Below are positions 1-8,351 of a stretch of DNA of 64,000 bases, in pieces. Positions within the stretch are counted from its first letter, which is position 1. Each line of letters starts with the position of its first letter. Position numbers and translations under genes: made by a program. The DNA lies in the NCBI RefSeq assembly GCF_947495025.1, contig NZ_CANLXG010000001.1:682001-746000 (forward strand). The letters run 5' to 3'. Source of the stretch: an uncultured Roseobacter sp. (GTDB taxonomy: Bacteria > Pseudomonadota > Alphaproteobacteria > Rhodobacterales > Rhodobacteraceae). The notes below the pieces were generated by a model. The model was not told where the DNA came from and searched no databases. It worked only from the letters and a program-made list of their open reading frames with translations.

Positions 1-1070
1 TCGATCGCACCCGCCGCACCCAGCAGGTGGCCAGTGGCGGATTTGGTCGACGACATGGTCACATTGCCCGCGTGATCGCCCATCAGGCGCTCAACGGCAC
101 CCAGCTCGATGGTGTCGGCCATGGTAGATGTGCCATGAGCGTTGATGTAGTGCACGTCAGAAGGTTCAACACCGGCGTTGCGCAACGCATTGCGCATGGA
201 ACGCTCGCCACCTTCACCGTCCTCAGAGGGGGCGGTGATATGATAGGCATCACCCGACAGGCCATATCCCAGCACTTCGGCATAGATTTTCGCACCGCGC
301 GCCTTGGCGTGTTCGTATTCTTCCAGAACCACAATGCCCGCGCCCTCGCCCATGACAAAACCGTCGCGGTCTGCGTCATAGGGGCGGCTGGCTTTCTGCG
401 GATCATCGCCGCGTTTCGTGCTCAGCGCCTTACATGCGTTGAACCCGGCAATCCCAATCTCGCAGATCGCGGCTTCGGCACCACCTGCGATCATCACATC
501 CGCATCACCGTGCTGGATCAGACGCGAGGCATCCCCGATGGCATGTGCACCGGTCGAACAGGCCGTGACCACCGAATGGTTCGGCCCTTTGAAACCGTAC
601 CGGATCGACACCTGACCCGAGATCAGGTTGATCAGTGCGCCGGGCACAAAGAACGGCGAGACGCGGCGCGGTCCCTTCTCATGCATCATGACGGCTGTGT
701 TCGCGATAGAGTTCAGACCACCGATACCCGAGCCGATCAGAACACCAGTGCGCTCAAGGCTCTCTTTGTCCTCCGGCGTCCAGCCCGCGTCCTCAACAGC
801 CTGCTGTGCTGCGGCCATGCCAAACAGAATAAAGGTGTCGACCTTTCGCTGTTCCTTGGGCTCCATGTACCTGCTGGCATCAAACGTGCCGTCCGAACCA
901 TCACCCAGTGGCACCTCGCAGGCATATTGCGTGACCAGCCTGCTGGCATCAAAGCCTGTGATCGGCCCGGCGCCGGACTGGCCGTCCAGAATACGCGACC
1001 AGCTTGCCTCGACGCCATCCGCCAACGGTGTGACCAGGCCCAGACCTGTAATAACTACTCTGCGCATCAT
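1..1070 (-). CDS. fabF: 3-oxoacyl-ACP synthase II (KASII), 3' end cut by window
   Basis: Condenses malonyl-ACP with a growing acyl-ACP in cytosolic type II fatty-acid synthesis. The gene enters from the left edge, so about 356 of the usual ~420 residues are visible. The start reads MMRRVVITGLG behind an AGGGGG ribosome-binding site; either of the two adjacent ATGs (1070 or 1067) could be used. The catalytic cysteine lies in TACSTGAHA (around 540-570), and the last visible residues include SSTKSATGHLLGAAGA, which holds an active-site histidine. It lies downstream of fabD, fabG and acpP on the same strand, the usual fab order, with an acetyltransferase gene between acpP and fabF. The frame is open to the window edge. 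Confidence 0.96.
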   Translation of the reverse strand, partial: MMRRVVITGLGLVTPLADGVEASWSRILDGQSGAGPITGFDASRLVTQYACEVPLGDGSDGTFDASRYMEPKEQRKVDTFILFGMAAAQQAVEDAGWTPEDKESLERTGVLIGSGIGGLNSIANTAVMMHEKGPRRVSPFFVPGALINLISGQVSIRYGFKGPNHSVVTACSTGAHAIGDASRLIQHGDADVMIAGGAEAAICEIGIAGFNACKALSTKRGDDPQKASRPYDADRDGFVMGEGAGIVVLEEYEHAKARGAKIYAEVLGYGLSGDAYHITAPSEDGEGGERSMRNALRNAGVEPSDVHYINAHGTSTMADTIELGAVERLMGDHAGNVTMSSTKSATGHLLGAAGAI

Positions 1071-1155
1071 TTTGCCCCCTTCAATTTGGTGCTCCCCATA
1101 CAGTGAGGAGGCTCTCCTGTGCAAGTCCCGGCGCACGCTGCCCTGCAGCGACCCG

Positions 1156-1689
1156 CTATTGCGGCGGCCCCTTGCGCACCAGCAGTGTCACAGGGTCGCC
1201 ATCCAGTTCCGCGTCACGCATGTGCTGGTATCCCATCGCCTCGGCAATCCGGAACGAAGCAGTATTTTCGGGCGTAATCATACAGACCAGCTGACCGGTA
1301 ATGACCCTGTCAAACCAGTCATGCGCCGCGCGCACGGCCTCCATACCATAGCCCTGACCATGTGCGTCAGGTGTCAGCACCCAGCCTGCTTCGGGGAAAC
1401 TGTCGAAATCCTCGCCCAGATCGCGTTTGGCATAAAAGAAACCGGCCTGACCGGACATATCGGGCGCACGGTGCCGGTGGATGGCCCATTGCCCGAAACC
1501 GGTAATCTGCCAGTGCCCTGCATTGCGCAGAAACGCCGCCCAGGCCTTGCTGCGGGGCCAGGGCGCACCGCCGATAAATTCGACCACCTCCGGCATGGAC
1601 CAGATCTCTGCAAACCGGCTGAAATCCTCCGCGCGCATACCGCGCAGGGTCAGCCGTTGCGTATTAATGGTCGGAATCGTACGCGACAT
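1156..1689 (-). CDS. GNAT family N-acetyltransferase (RimJ/RimL-like)
   Basis: A 177-residue protein beginning MSRTIPTINTQRLTLRGM, the standard opening of RimJ/RimL-type GNAT enzymes that transfer acetyl groups from acetyl-CoA to an amine. The acetyl-CoA loop appears as GQGYGMEAV around residue 118, followed by the NTASFRIAEAMGY element typical of this group. An upstream in-frame ATG at 1785 would add 32 residues without homology and run back to the acpP terminator, so 1689 is preferred. It sits between acpP and fabF. The substrate cannot be told from the sequence. Confidence 0.88.
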   Translation of the reverse strand: MSRTIPTINTQRLTLRGMRAEDFSRFAEIWSMPEVVEFIGGAPWPRSKAWAAFLRNAGHWQITGFGQWAIHRHRAPDMSGQAGFFYAKRDLGEDFDSFPEAGWVLTPDAHGQGYGMEAVRAAHDWFDRVITGQLVCMITPENTASFRIAEAMGYQHMRDAELDGDPVTLLVRKGPPQ

Positions 1690-1786
1690 GTCCTGAGCCT
1701 CAAAATCACCGGAGCTTTTCGCCCTCTGGTGCAAATGATGGCGCAGGACGGTGACATGTTTCAAGCCCTGGCGGACCACGCACATG

Positions 1787-1821
1787 AAAAAGGCGCCTCT
1801 CCGCGGGGAAAGGCGCCTTTT
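1787..1821 (-). terminator. Rho-independent terminator after acpP
   Basis: An inverted repeat (arms AAAAGGCGCCT and AGGCGCCTTTT, ~12-nt loop) followed by a T run on the minus strand. It lies 33 bases downstream of the acpP stop, so acpP transcripts probably end largely before the acetyltransferase and fabF. Confidence 0.85.
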
Positions 1822-1853
1822 CAGCTCACAGACCGGGCAGGCCCGGCCCGGGC

Positions 1854-2087
1854 TCAGGATGCTTCAGTGATAAACTTGACCGCATCGCCGAATGTCTGGA
1901 TGGTTTCGGCTGCGTCATCGGGGATTTCGATACCGAATTCTTCTTCGAATGCCATCACCAGTTCGACCGTGTCGAGGCTGTCAGCGCCAAGATCGTCGAT
2001 GAACGACGCATTCTCGGTTACTTTGTCTTCTTCAACACCAAGGTGCTCAACAACGATTTTCTTTACACGATCTGCGACGTCGCTCAT
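1854..2087 (-). CDS. acpP: Acyl carrier protein
   Basis: Small acidic 77-residue carrier of the fatty acyl chain. The phosphopantetheine attachment serine is in [14 protein letters not shown] (Ser36 region), and the length is typical. The ATG follows a GAGGGA ribosome-binding site. A 251-base gap separates it from fabG upstream, long enough for its own promoter; a TGACAATTGTCA palindrome lies in that gap (2205-2216), but I cannot assign it a role. A strong terminator follows. Confidence 0.98.
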   Translation of the reverse strand: MSDVADRVKKIVVEHLGVEEDKVTENASFIDDLGADSLDTVELVMAFEEEFGIEIPDDAAETIQTFGDAVKFITEAS

Positions 2088-2338
2088 ATCAATCCCTCAT
2101 TCTTTCGGGTCATGTCTCAGACCCCCTTTGGTTGCGGCCGCCCCGATATTCCGGGAAATGGCCGCGTTTGCCCCAAAAGGGGCGGCTCTTGCCCGGTCCG
2201 TCATGACAATTGTCAGAACCCCGGGTCGGTGACGTATCTGATTGCTCAGCCGCCGAATCCGTTCTGCGCTCCCTCTAGCATAAGCTGAAAGGATGGCAAA
2301 CAGATTGTGCGGACCCCGCTGACCGGGGCCGGCACGGC

Positions 2339-3076
2339 TTACAACATGGCCATACCGCCGTTCACATGCAAGGTCGTGCCTGTGACATACGAGGCCTCAG
2401 GGCTCGCCAGATACAGCACACTGGCAGCGATCTCGGCCGGCGTTCCCATGCGACCAGCCGGGATCTGGCCCATAATTCCGGCCTTCTGATCGTCGTTCAG
2501 CTTGTCGGTCATGGCCGTCTCAATAAAGCCCGGCGCCACCGCGTTCACGGTAATCCCGCGGCTTGCGACCTCATATGCAAGGCTTTTGGACATTCCGACC
2601 ATACCGGCTTTGGATGCCGCATAATTCGCCTGGCCCGGGTTACCTGTGGCACCCACGACAGACGAAATGTTCACAATCCTGCCCCAGCGTGCCTTCATCA
2701 TGCCCCGCATCACGCCCTTGCACAGGCGGAAGGTCGCCGTCAGGTTCACGTTCAGCACCGACTGCCATTCGTCATCCGACATGCGCATGAACAGATTGTC
2801 GCGCGTAATCCCGGCATTGTTCACCAGAATATCAACGGACCCCATCGCCCCGGCGGCCTGTTTCGGCAGCGCGTCCACCGCCTCCATATCACTGAGATTA
2901 CAGGGCAGCACATGCGCGCGGTCGCCCAGTTCGGCGGCAAGCGCTTCAAGCGGTTCTGTGCGGGTACCCGAAAGGCCGACCGTGGCTCCGGCAGCATGCA
3001 GGCTGCGCGCGATTTCCGCACCAATACCGCCCGATGAACCGGTCACCAGCGCATTTTTTCCCGTCAGATCAAACAT
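2339..3076 (-). CDS. fabG: 3-oxoacyl-ACP reductase
   Basis: NADPH-dependent reductase of the fatty-acid elongation cycle, 245 residues, short-chain dehydrogenase fold. Visible motifs are the cofactor loop TGSSGGIG near residue 13, NNAG near residue 87, the catalytic serine in NISSV and YAASKAG with catalytic Tyr and Lys. The C-terminus ends TLHVNGGMAML as in FabG. It starts 14 bases after the fabD stop, so the two are almost certainly co-transcribed. Confidence 0.97.
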   Translation of the reverse strand: MFDLTGKNALVTGSSGGIGAEIARSLHAAGATVGLSGTRTEPLEALAAELGDRAHVLPCNLSDMEAVDALPKQAAGAMGSVDILVNNAGITRDNLFMRMSDDEWQSVLNVNLTATFRLCKGVMRGMMKARWGRIVNISSVVGATGNPGQANYAASKAGMVGMSKSLAYEVASRGITVNAVAPGFIETAMTDKLNDDQKAGIMGQIPAGRMGTPAEIAASVLYLASPEASYVTGTTLHVNGGMAML

Positions 3077-3090
3077 GTCTCTTCTCCCGC

Positions 3091-4023
3091 TCAGGCCTCA
3101 AGGGCCGCTTTGATGTCATCCGGTGCCCCGATATTCCGCGTGCCCGCCTCTTTTGCGATCCTGCGTATCATGCCGCTCAGCGCTTTGCCTGCACCGATCT
3201 CCCAGAATTCTGTCACACCGTTCTGCGCCATCCATTCCACCGACGAGCTCCAGCGCACCTGCCCTGTCACCTGTTCGATCAGCAGCCGCCGGATTTCCGC
3301 CGGATCGGTTACAGCTTCGGCCGTGACGTTCGCCACCAGCGGCACGGAGGGCGCATTCATCGTGACCGTCTCGAGCGCTTCAGCCATTTTTTCGGCGGCA
3401 GGGGCCATCAGTTCACAGTGGAAAGGGGCCGATACCGGCAGCATCAGCGCGCGTTTCGCCCCCGCCTCCTTTGCCAGCACACAGGCGCGCTCGACCGCTT
3501 CTCTGGTGCCGGACACAACATTCTGCGCCGGATCATTCTGGTTGGCGACCTGACAGACCTGGCCCTGGGCCGCATCGGCGGCAACCTTCGTGACCGTATC
3601 GAAATCAAGGCCCAGCACCGCTGCCATAGCGCCCTGGCCCACCGGCACCGCCTGTTGCATGGCCAGCCCGCGTGTGCGCAGCAGACGGGCGGCGTCAGCC
3701 ACCGAAAAGGTGCCCGCCGCTGCCAGTGCGGAATATTCGCCCAGCGAGTGTCCCGCCACATGGCTCACCCGGTCCATGCCCAGACCCTCGGCCTCCAGCG
3801 CGCGCAGGGCGGCCATGGATGTCGCCATCAGCGCGGGCTGCGCGTTCTCTGTCAGCGTCAGCGTCTCAATATCGCCTTCCCAGATCAAAGCACTCAGCTT
3901 TTCCCCCAGCGCCTCATCAACCTCATCGAAAACAGCCTGTGCCGCGGGCCAGGCTTCGGCCAGCGCACGGCCCATGCCGATGGTCTGGGCGCCCTGCCCG
4001 GGAAAAACAAATGCGATGCTCAT
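3091..4023 (-). CDS. fabD: Malonyl-CoA:ACP transacylase
   Basis: Loads malonate from CoA onto ACP, 310 residues. It opens with MSIAFVFPGQGAQTIGMG (the FPGQG oxyanion element) and has the nucleophilic serine in GHSLGEYSALAAAG near residue 91; the catalytic histidine is in SAPFHCELM. First gene of the minus-strand fab run. The 155 bases between its start and the divergent cytochrome b561 fusion gene must hold promoters for both directions. Confidence 0.97.
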   Translation of the reverse strand: MSIAFVFPGQGAQTIGMGRALAEAWPAAQAVFDEVDEALGEKLSALIWEGDIETLTLTENAQPALMATSMAALRALEAEGLGMDRVSHVAGHSLGEYSALAAAGTFSVADAARLLRTRGLAMQQAVPVGQGAMAAVLGLDFDTVTKVAADAAQGQVCQVANQNDPAQNVVSGTREAVERACVLAKEAGAKRALMLPVSAPFHCELMAPAAEKMAEALETVTMNAPSVPLVANVTAEAVTDPAEIRRLLIEQVTGQVRWSSSVEWMAQNGVTEFWEIGAGKALSGMIRRIAKEAGTRNIGAPDDIKAALEA

Positions 4024-4178
4024 ATCTCACGCCCCTTATTTTCGGTTACTGCATGGATTAGCCTGCCCGCACGTCAAGGGCAACGGCGGCGCGCGCATTC
4101 TCTGTGCGTGAGGGCAGATTGTGGTGACAGCATCAATGCTTACCCTATGTTCACCAATGAGCCGACCGGAGAGCTGAA

Positions 4179-5378
4179 ATGCCCCTGACCAATACTGCTA
4201 CACACTATGGTGGCGTCACCAAAACCTTCCACTGGCTGACCGCCCTGCTGATCATAACGCTGATCCCGCTGGGTATTTATGCAAACGGTCTGCCCTATGA
4301 CACATCCGAAGAGCTGGCGCGCAAGGCATTGCTCTTTTCGCTGCACAAAACGCTGGGGGTGACGGTGTTCTTTGTGGCCCTGGCCCGCATCGCCTGGGCG
4401 CTGAGCCAGCCGAAACCGGCGCTGCTGCATCCGGACCGCAAACTCGAAAGCCTTGCGGCGGAAACAGTGCACTGGCTGCTTTACGGCTCATTGCTGCTGG
4501 TGCCCCTGTCGGGCTGGATCCATCACGCGGCGACCTCAGGGTTTGCACCGATATGGTGGCCGTTCGGACAAAACCTGCCCATGGTGCCAAAATCCGACAG
4601 CCTCGCGGCGACAACCGCCGGGCTGCACATTGTCTTTGAGCGGGTGCTCGCAGCCTCCATCCTGCTGCATGTCGCGGGCGCACTGAAACACCATGTCATC
4701 GACCGCGACAGCACTCTGCGCCGGATGCTGCCGGGCTATCCCGATGTCGGGGCCGTCAAAGGCGTGCACCGCGTGGCCCTGCCCGTCGTGGCCGCCGGGA
4801 TCATCTGGGGCGGCGCCCTGGTCACAGGTTCCGCACTCGGTGTCTATGACCAGCACGGGAAGACGGTTCAGGCCGCTGCGCTTGAGGCCGTGCAATCCGA
4901 CTGGGCCGTTCAGGAAGGTACCCTGTCCATCAGCGTGAAACAGCTTGGCTCTGACGTCACGGGCAGCTTTTCAGACTGGACTGCCGCCATCAGCTTTGAC
5001 GAAAGCGTCACCGAAGGACCCGCAGGATCGGTTGAAGTGACCATTTCCATCGGCTCGCTCACGCTGGGGTCCGTCACCTCGCAGGCCCTAGGCCCGGATT
5101 TCTTCAATGCCGAAACCTTCCCGACGGCAACCTATACCGCCGATCTGATCCGCACGGGCAACGGATACATGGCAGACGGCACGCTGACCATCAAAGACAT
5201 GGCCGTGCCGGTCAGCTTCCCCTTCACGCTGGATATTGCGGATGGCACCGCCCGCATGCAGGCAGAAACTGCGCTGGACCGCCGCGATTTTGCCATCGGA
5301 GAGGCCCAGAAAGACGAAGCAAGCCTCGGATTTTCGGTCTCTGTGAACATCACCCTGACCGCGTCAGAGGCACCATAA
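4179..5378 (+). CDS. Cytochrome b561 / YceI domain fusion protein
   Basis: A 399-residue two-domain protein. Residues ~8-180 form a four-helix cytochrome b561-type membrane domain with candidate heme histidines in TFHWLTALL, SLHKTLG, GWIHHAA and the ILLHVAGALKHH segment. A further helix (ALPVVAAGIIWGGALVTGSAL) leads into a periplasmic YceI-like lipocalin domain from ~225 to the end (GSFSDWTAAISFD, DFFNAETFPTATY, RRDFAIGEAQ). YceI proteins bind polyisoprenoids, and b561 domains move electrons between quinone and periplasm, so the fusion suggests redox work on an isoprenoid-quinone-like molecule. That last step is inference. It converges on a separate yceI gene. Confidence 0.9.
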   Translation: MPLTNTATHYGGVTKTFHWLTALLIITLIPLGIYANGLPYDTSEELARKALLFSLHKTLGVTVFFVALARIAWALSQPKPALLHPDRKLESLAAETVHWLLYGSLLLVPLSGWIHHAATSGFAPIWWPFGQNLPMVPKSDSLAATTAGLHIVFERVLAASILLHVAGALKHHVIDRDSTLRRMLPGYPDVGAVKGVHRVALPVVAAGIIWGGALVTGSALGVYDQHGKTVQAAALEAVQSDWAVQEGTLSISVKQLGSDVTGSFSDWTAAISFDESVTEGPAGSVEVTISIGSLTLGSVTSQALGPDFFNAETFPTATYTADLIRTGNGYMADGTLTIKDMAVPVSFPFTLDIADGTARMQAETALDRRDFAIGEAQKDEASLGFSVSVNITLTASEAP

Positions 5379-5423
5379 CACCGCCCCTTCACCCTTCTGC
5401 AAATACTCAGATCCCACCGGATC

Positions 5424-5459
5424 AAAAAAGCCGCGCCCCGGACCAGGAGCGCGGCTTTA
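5424..5459. terminator. Bidirectional terminator between the two YceI genes
   Basis: Inverted repeat AAAGCCGCGC / GCGCGGCTTT with an A run on the left and T run on the right, midway between convergent genes ending at 5378 and 5481. Confidence 0.85.
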
Positions 5460-5480
5460 CAGTGTCAGTGCCGTAGCGGA

Positions 5481-6050
5481 TCAGCCGGCCTTCATCGCCT
5501 CAATGGAGATGATCACCTCAACTTCGTCACTGACGAAGGGCGCGAAAGCACCAAGACCAAAGTCGGACCGCAGCACCGTTGTGGTCGCATCAAAACCGGC
5601 CCAGGGCTTGCCTGCCTGCGGGTGATCGCCCGTCTGGTTCAGCTTTGCGTCCAGAACAACAGATTTCGTCACATCGTTCATCGTCAGATCGCCGGTGATT
5701 TTGGCGGTGTTATCGCCGGTGACCTCGATGCCGGTCGAGGTAAAGTTAATCATGTCACCTTCCTCGGCTCCGAAAAAGTCTTCGGACATAAAGTGACCCT
5801 CGCGCTGCTCCCAGCCGGTGAACATGCTCATGACGGGCATGGCGACTGTGACAAAAGAGGCTGCAGGGTTTTCCTGATCAAACATGATCTCGCCCTCAAA
5901 GCCCGAGAACATGCCGTACGTGGTCGAAAAACCCAGGTGGTTATAGCTGAAAACGACCTGGCTGTGGCTGGCGTCCAGCACGTATTTCTCGGCAGCAGCG
6001 GCCATGGACGCGGCAGCGGTCAGAGCGGTTGCAAGAATAAAGGATTTCAT
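5481..6050 (-). CDS. Secreted YceI family protein
   Basis: A 189-residue periplasmic lipocalin-like protein. The ATG at 6050 gives a clear signal peptide (MKSFILATALTAAASMAAAA, cleavage after AAA). The mature part shows the family pattern: YVLDASHSQVVFSYNHLGFSTTYG, the FxxxEDFFGAE region, and a late RSDFGLGAFAPFVSDEV. An upstream ATG at 6110 would bury the signal peptide and is rejected. Family members bind polyisoprenoid lipids. It faces the b561-YceI fusion across a shared terminator, so the locus holds two YceI domains, one tethered to the membrane and one soluble. Confidence 0.92.
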   Translation of the reverse strand: MKSFILATALTAAASMAAAAEKYVLDASHSQVVFSYNHLGFSTTYGMFSGFEGEIMFDQENPAASFVTVAMPVMSMFTGWEQREGHFMSEDFFGAEEGDMINFTSTGIEVTGDNTAKITGDLTMNDVTKSVVLDAKLNQTGDHPQAGKPWAGFDATTTVLRSDFGLGAFAPFVSDEVEVIISIEAMKAG

Positions 6051-6164
6051 TGTGTGTCTCCGGGTTGGATTTGATGCGTCAAAAAATGGCATCAACAAAC
6101 CTGAAAACAATCAGTCAGAATTCAACAGAACCTGCGCGCAGGCGAACACCCGGCGGTGTTCCGC

Positions 6165-6653
6165 TCAGAGCTTGCCGGCCACCCGCAGCGCCGTGACCAG
6201 CGACCGGTGCGCGACGCGGTCAGATGCGGCCACTTCTGCCAGCAGCGTGTCGTTGCGCCCCCAGAGCTGAACATGGGCACCGCAGTTCTCGACGCGGGTC
6301 AGATCCTGAAAGCTGCAGCGGTCCAGTACCCAGCGGTCACGACCGCGGGTCCGCACCAGGCGTACCTCGTGGCGGATGGTATCAATCTCAACACGTGGGG
6401 CGTTGGGGCGCACGGCACTCTGCAGAAAGGCGATGCCGGCCATGCCGCCGATAACCGAGACCAGCAGCTTGATCAGCAGCAGATCCTGGCTCCAGTCGGC
6501 ACCCGGTGCCAGCCACAGACCAACAGCGGTCAGAATGAGGGCTGCACCAATGACACCAAGCGCGCCACGCAGCAGCATCCGGCCACCGTCAAGCATCCGC
6601 GCGGGCTGCGGGGCAATGGCTTTGAAGTCGGCGGCATTTGTGGCACTGGTCAT
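6165..6653 (-). CDS. Small two-helix membrane protein, CtrA-box upstream
   Basis: A 162-residue protein I cannot assign to a named family. Two hydrophobic segments at about residues 27-50 (LLRGALGVIGAALILTAVGL) and 60-80 (LIKLLVSVIGGMAGIAFL) are followed by a soluble C-terminal part rich in Arg and Val (VEIDTIRHEVRLVRTRGRDR) that may form a PH-like beta fold. The ATG at 6653 is preceded by AGGAAG; the ATG at 6668 is possible but lacks a good site. A perfect TTAA-N7-TTAA box lies 21-35 bases upstream of the start, suggesting direct CtrA control. Confidence 0.75.
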   Translation of the reverse strand: MTSATNAADFKAIAPQPARMLDGGRMLLRGALGVIGAALILTAVGLWLAPGADWSQDLLLIKLLVSVIGGMAGIAFLQSAVRPNAPRVEIDTIRHEVRLVRTRGRDRWVLDRCSFQDLTRVENCGAHVQLWGRNDTLLAEVAASDRVAHRSLVTALRVAGKL

Positions 6654-6673
6654 GTCGGGCTTCCTCATCCTGG

Positions 6674-6688
6674 TTAACGAACAGTTAA
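6674..6688 (-). promoter_or_regulatory. Full CtrA-type binding box
   Basis: TTAA (6674-6677), seven bases, TTAA (6685-6688): an exact match to the CtrA consensus TTAA-N7-TTAA. It lies just upstream of the minus-strand membrane-protein gene and over 200 bases from rpsF, so that gene is the likely target. CtrA in Rhodobacteraceae controls motility, gene transfer agent and stress genes. Confidence 0.6.
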
Positions 6689-6782
6689 CGGATGAAAAAA
6701 GACCGAAATAAGACGCGATCCGGGCCGCAGCGGGGCGATTTCCCGGCAGGCGGGTATACATTCCAGGCGGTGCCGACAGGGC

Positions 6783-6810
6783 TTGCGCTGTCATACAGAC
6801 CGTGTATATG
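6783..6810 (+). promoter_or_regulatory. Candidate sigma-70 promoter of the rpsF operon
   Basis: TTGCGC (6783-6788), 16-base spacer, TATATG (6805-6810), about 110 bases before the rpsF start. The leader that follows contains a GGCC-rich hairpin (around 6853-6889) that could be an autoregulatory element, but I could not match it to the known S6:S18 leader consensus. Confidence 0.4.
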
Positions 6811-6920
6811 CAGCACTTCCTTCTGCAGATTTTCTGAACCGCGCAGTCTCTCGTGGCCGGGCCGCAGAAGGGTAATGGCCCTGCCTTTGAAATGCGCCCT
6901 GATATAAATGAGGAGTACGC

Positions 6921-7280
6921 ATGCCACTCTATGAGCATGTCATGATCGCGCGTCAGGATCTTTCCAACACGCAGGCCGAAGGGCTGATCGAACATTTTGG
7001 TGCTGTCCTGTCTGACAACGGCGGGTCACTCGTGGATCACGAGTACTGGGGCGTCAAAACGATGGCCTACAAGATCAACAAAAACCGCAAGGGTCATTAT
7101 GCCTTCCTGCGCTCGGATGCCCCGGCACCGGCCGTTCAGGAAATGGAACGCCTGATGCGGCTGCATGACGACGTCATGCGCGTTCTGACCATCAAGGTCG
7201 ACGAGCACGCCGAACTGCCGTCTGTCCAGATGCAGAAACGCGATGACCGTGACCGTGGCGACCGCCGCGAACGCCGTTGA
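6921..7280 (+). CDS. rpsF: 30S ribosomal protein S6
   Basis: Binds 16S rRNA in the platform of the small subunit as a partner of S18. 119 residues, MPLYEHVMIARQDLS start and GVKTMAYKINKNRKGHY core, with a basic/acidic tail (DDRDRGDRRERR). The start follows ATGAGGAG. First gene of the rpsF-rpsR-rplI operon. Confidence 0.97.
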   Translation: MPLYEHVMIARQDLSNTQAEGLIEHFGAVLSDNGGSLVDHEYWGVKTMAYKINKNRKGHYAFLRSDAPAPAVQEMERLMRLHDDVMRVLTIKVDEHAELPSVQMQKRDDRDRGDRRERR

Positions 7281-7306
7281 TCAACCTGAGAAAGAGGACA
7301 TAACCC

Positions 7307-7534
7307 ATGGCCGCAAAACCATTTTTCCGCCGTCGCAAGGTCTGCCCCTTCTCGGGCGACAACGCGCCGAAGATCGACTACAAGGACACACGTCTGCTGC
7401 AGCGCTACATCTCTGAGCGTGGCAAAATCGTGCCTTCCCGTATCACCGCAGTCTCTGCCAAGAAGCAGCGCGAGCTGGCCCGTGCCATCAAACGCGCCCG
7501 TTTCCTGGCCCTGCTGCCCTACGCTGTGAAGTAA
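7307..7534 (+). CDS. rpsR: 30S ribosomal protein S18
   Basis: 75 residues, [22 protein letters not shown] opening and the conserved [15 protein letters not shown] segment, ending in LLPYAVK. Starts 26 bases after rpsF behind an AGAGGA site; stops 10 bases before rplI. S6 and S18 assemble as a pair on the ribosome, which fits this order. Confidence 0.98.
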   Translation: MAAKPFFRRRKVCPFSGDNAPKIDYKDTRLLQRYISERGKIVPSRITAVSAKKQRELARAIKRARFLALLPYAVK

Positions 7535-7544
7535 GGAGAACATC

Positions 7545-8201
7545 ATGCAGGTTATCCTTCTCGAACGCGTCGCCAAACTTGGCCAGATGGGCGAAGTTGT
7601 GGACGTCAAGCCGGGCTACGCCCGCAACTTCCTGCTGCCCCAGGGCAAGGCGCTGTCGGCTTCCAAAGCCAACATCGAAGCTTTTGAGCAGCAAAAGGCA
7701 CAGCTTGAGGCGCGCAACCTCGAAACGAAGAAAGAGGCTGAGGCCCTGGCTGAAAAGCTGGACGGTCAGCAGTTCATCGTGATTCGGTCCGCATCCGATT
7801 CCGGATCGCTCTACGGCTCGGTCACCACGCGTGACGCTGCAGAGGCCGCCACAGAAGCCGGTTTCTCGGTTGACCGCAAACAGGTCGTTCTGGCACCGAT
7901 CAAAGACCTGGGTCTGCATTCGGTTCAGATCATTCTGCACCCTGAGGTGGACGCCACCATCGAACTGAACGTTGCCCGTTCGCCCGAAGAGGCAGAGCTT
8001 CAGGCGTCCGGCAAGTCCATTCAGGAACTGGCCGCCGAAGAAGAAGCCGCAGCGGACTTCGAGATCCAGGAGCTCTTTGACGACATCGGTGCGGCCGCAT
8101 CCGACGACGAAGATCTGGCAGAAGCTGCAGGTGTCGCAACCGACGACGCCGGTGACGAAGCTGCATCCGGCGATCAGGAAGACACAGCCGGCAAGGCCTG
8201 A
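7545..8201 (+). CDS. rplI: 50S ribosomal protein L9 with long acidic tail
   Basis: 218 residues, against about 149 in E. coli. The N-terminal rRNA-binding domain ([32 protein letters not shown]), the long linking helix (residues ~42-75) and the C-terminal domain are all recognisable up to ~150. The remaining ~68 residues are an acidic, alanine-rich tail with many Asp and Glu. Such tails are common in alphaproteobacterial L9; the role is unknown. Last gene of the operon, followed by a terminator. Confidence 0.97.
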   Translation: MQVILLERVAKLGQMGEVVDVKPGYARNFLLPQGKALSASKANIEAFEQQKAQLEARNLETKKEAEALAEKLDGQQFIVIRSASDSGSLYGSVTTRDAAEAATEAGFSVDRKQVVLAPIKDLGLHSVQIILHPEVDATIELNVARSPEEAELQASGKSIQELAAEEEAAADFEIQELFDDIGAAASDDEDLAEAAGVATDDAGDEAASGDQEDTAGKA

Positions 8202-8225
8202 TCTTTCCGATCTGCTGAACGATAT

Positions 8226-8255
8226 GACGCCGCTCCTTCCGGGGGCGGCGTTTTT
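8226..8255 (+). terminator. Terminator of the rpsF-rpsR-rplI operon
   Basis: Stem ACGCCGC / GCGGCGT around a CCTTCCGGGG loop followed by five Ts, 25 bases after the rplI stop. Confidence 0.85.
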
Positions 8256-8351
8256 CGTTGGGGTGGCCGTTCCCGGGGTGCGCGAATTGACGCAAGTCCT
8301 TGTCCGGGGCGGGGCACGCACCAGATACCTGAGACAAAGGGAAAGGTATCC

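Noticed and set aside
6853..6920. S6:S18 autoregulatory leader before rpsF
   Set aside because: A GGCC-rich hairpin is present, but I could not match the conserved CCG-bulge arrangement with confidence.
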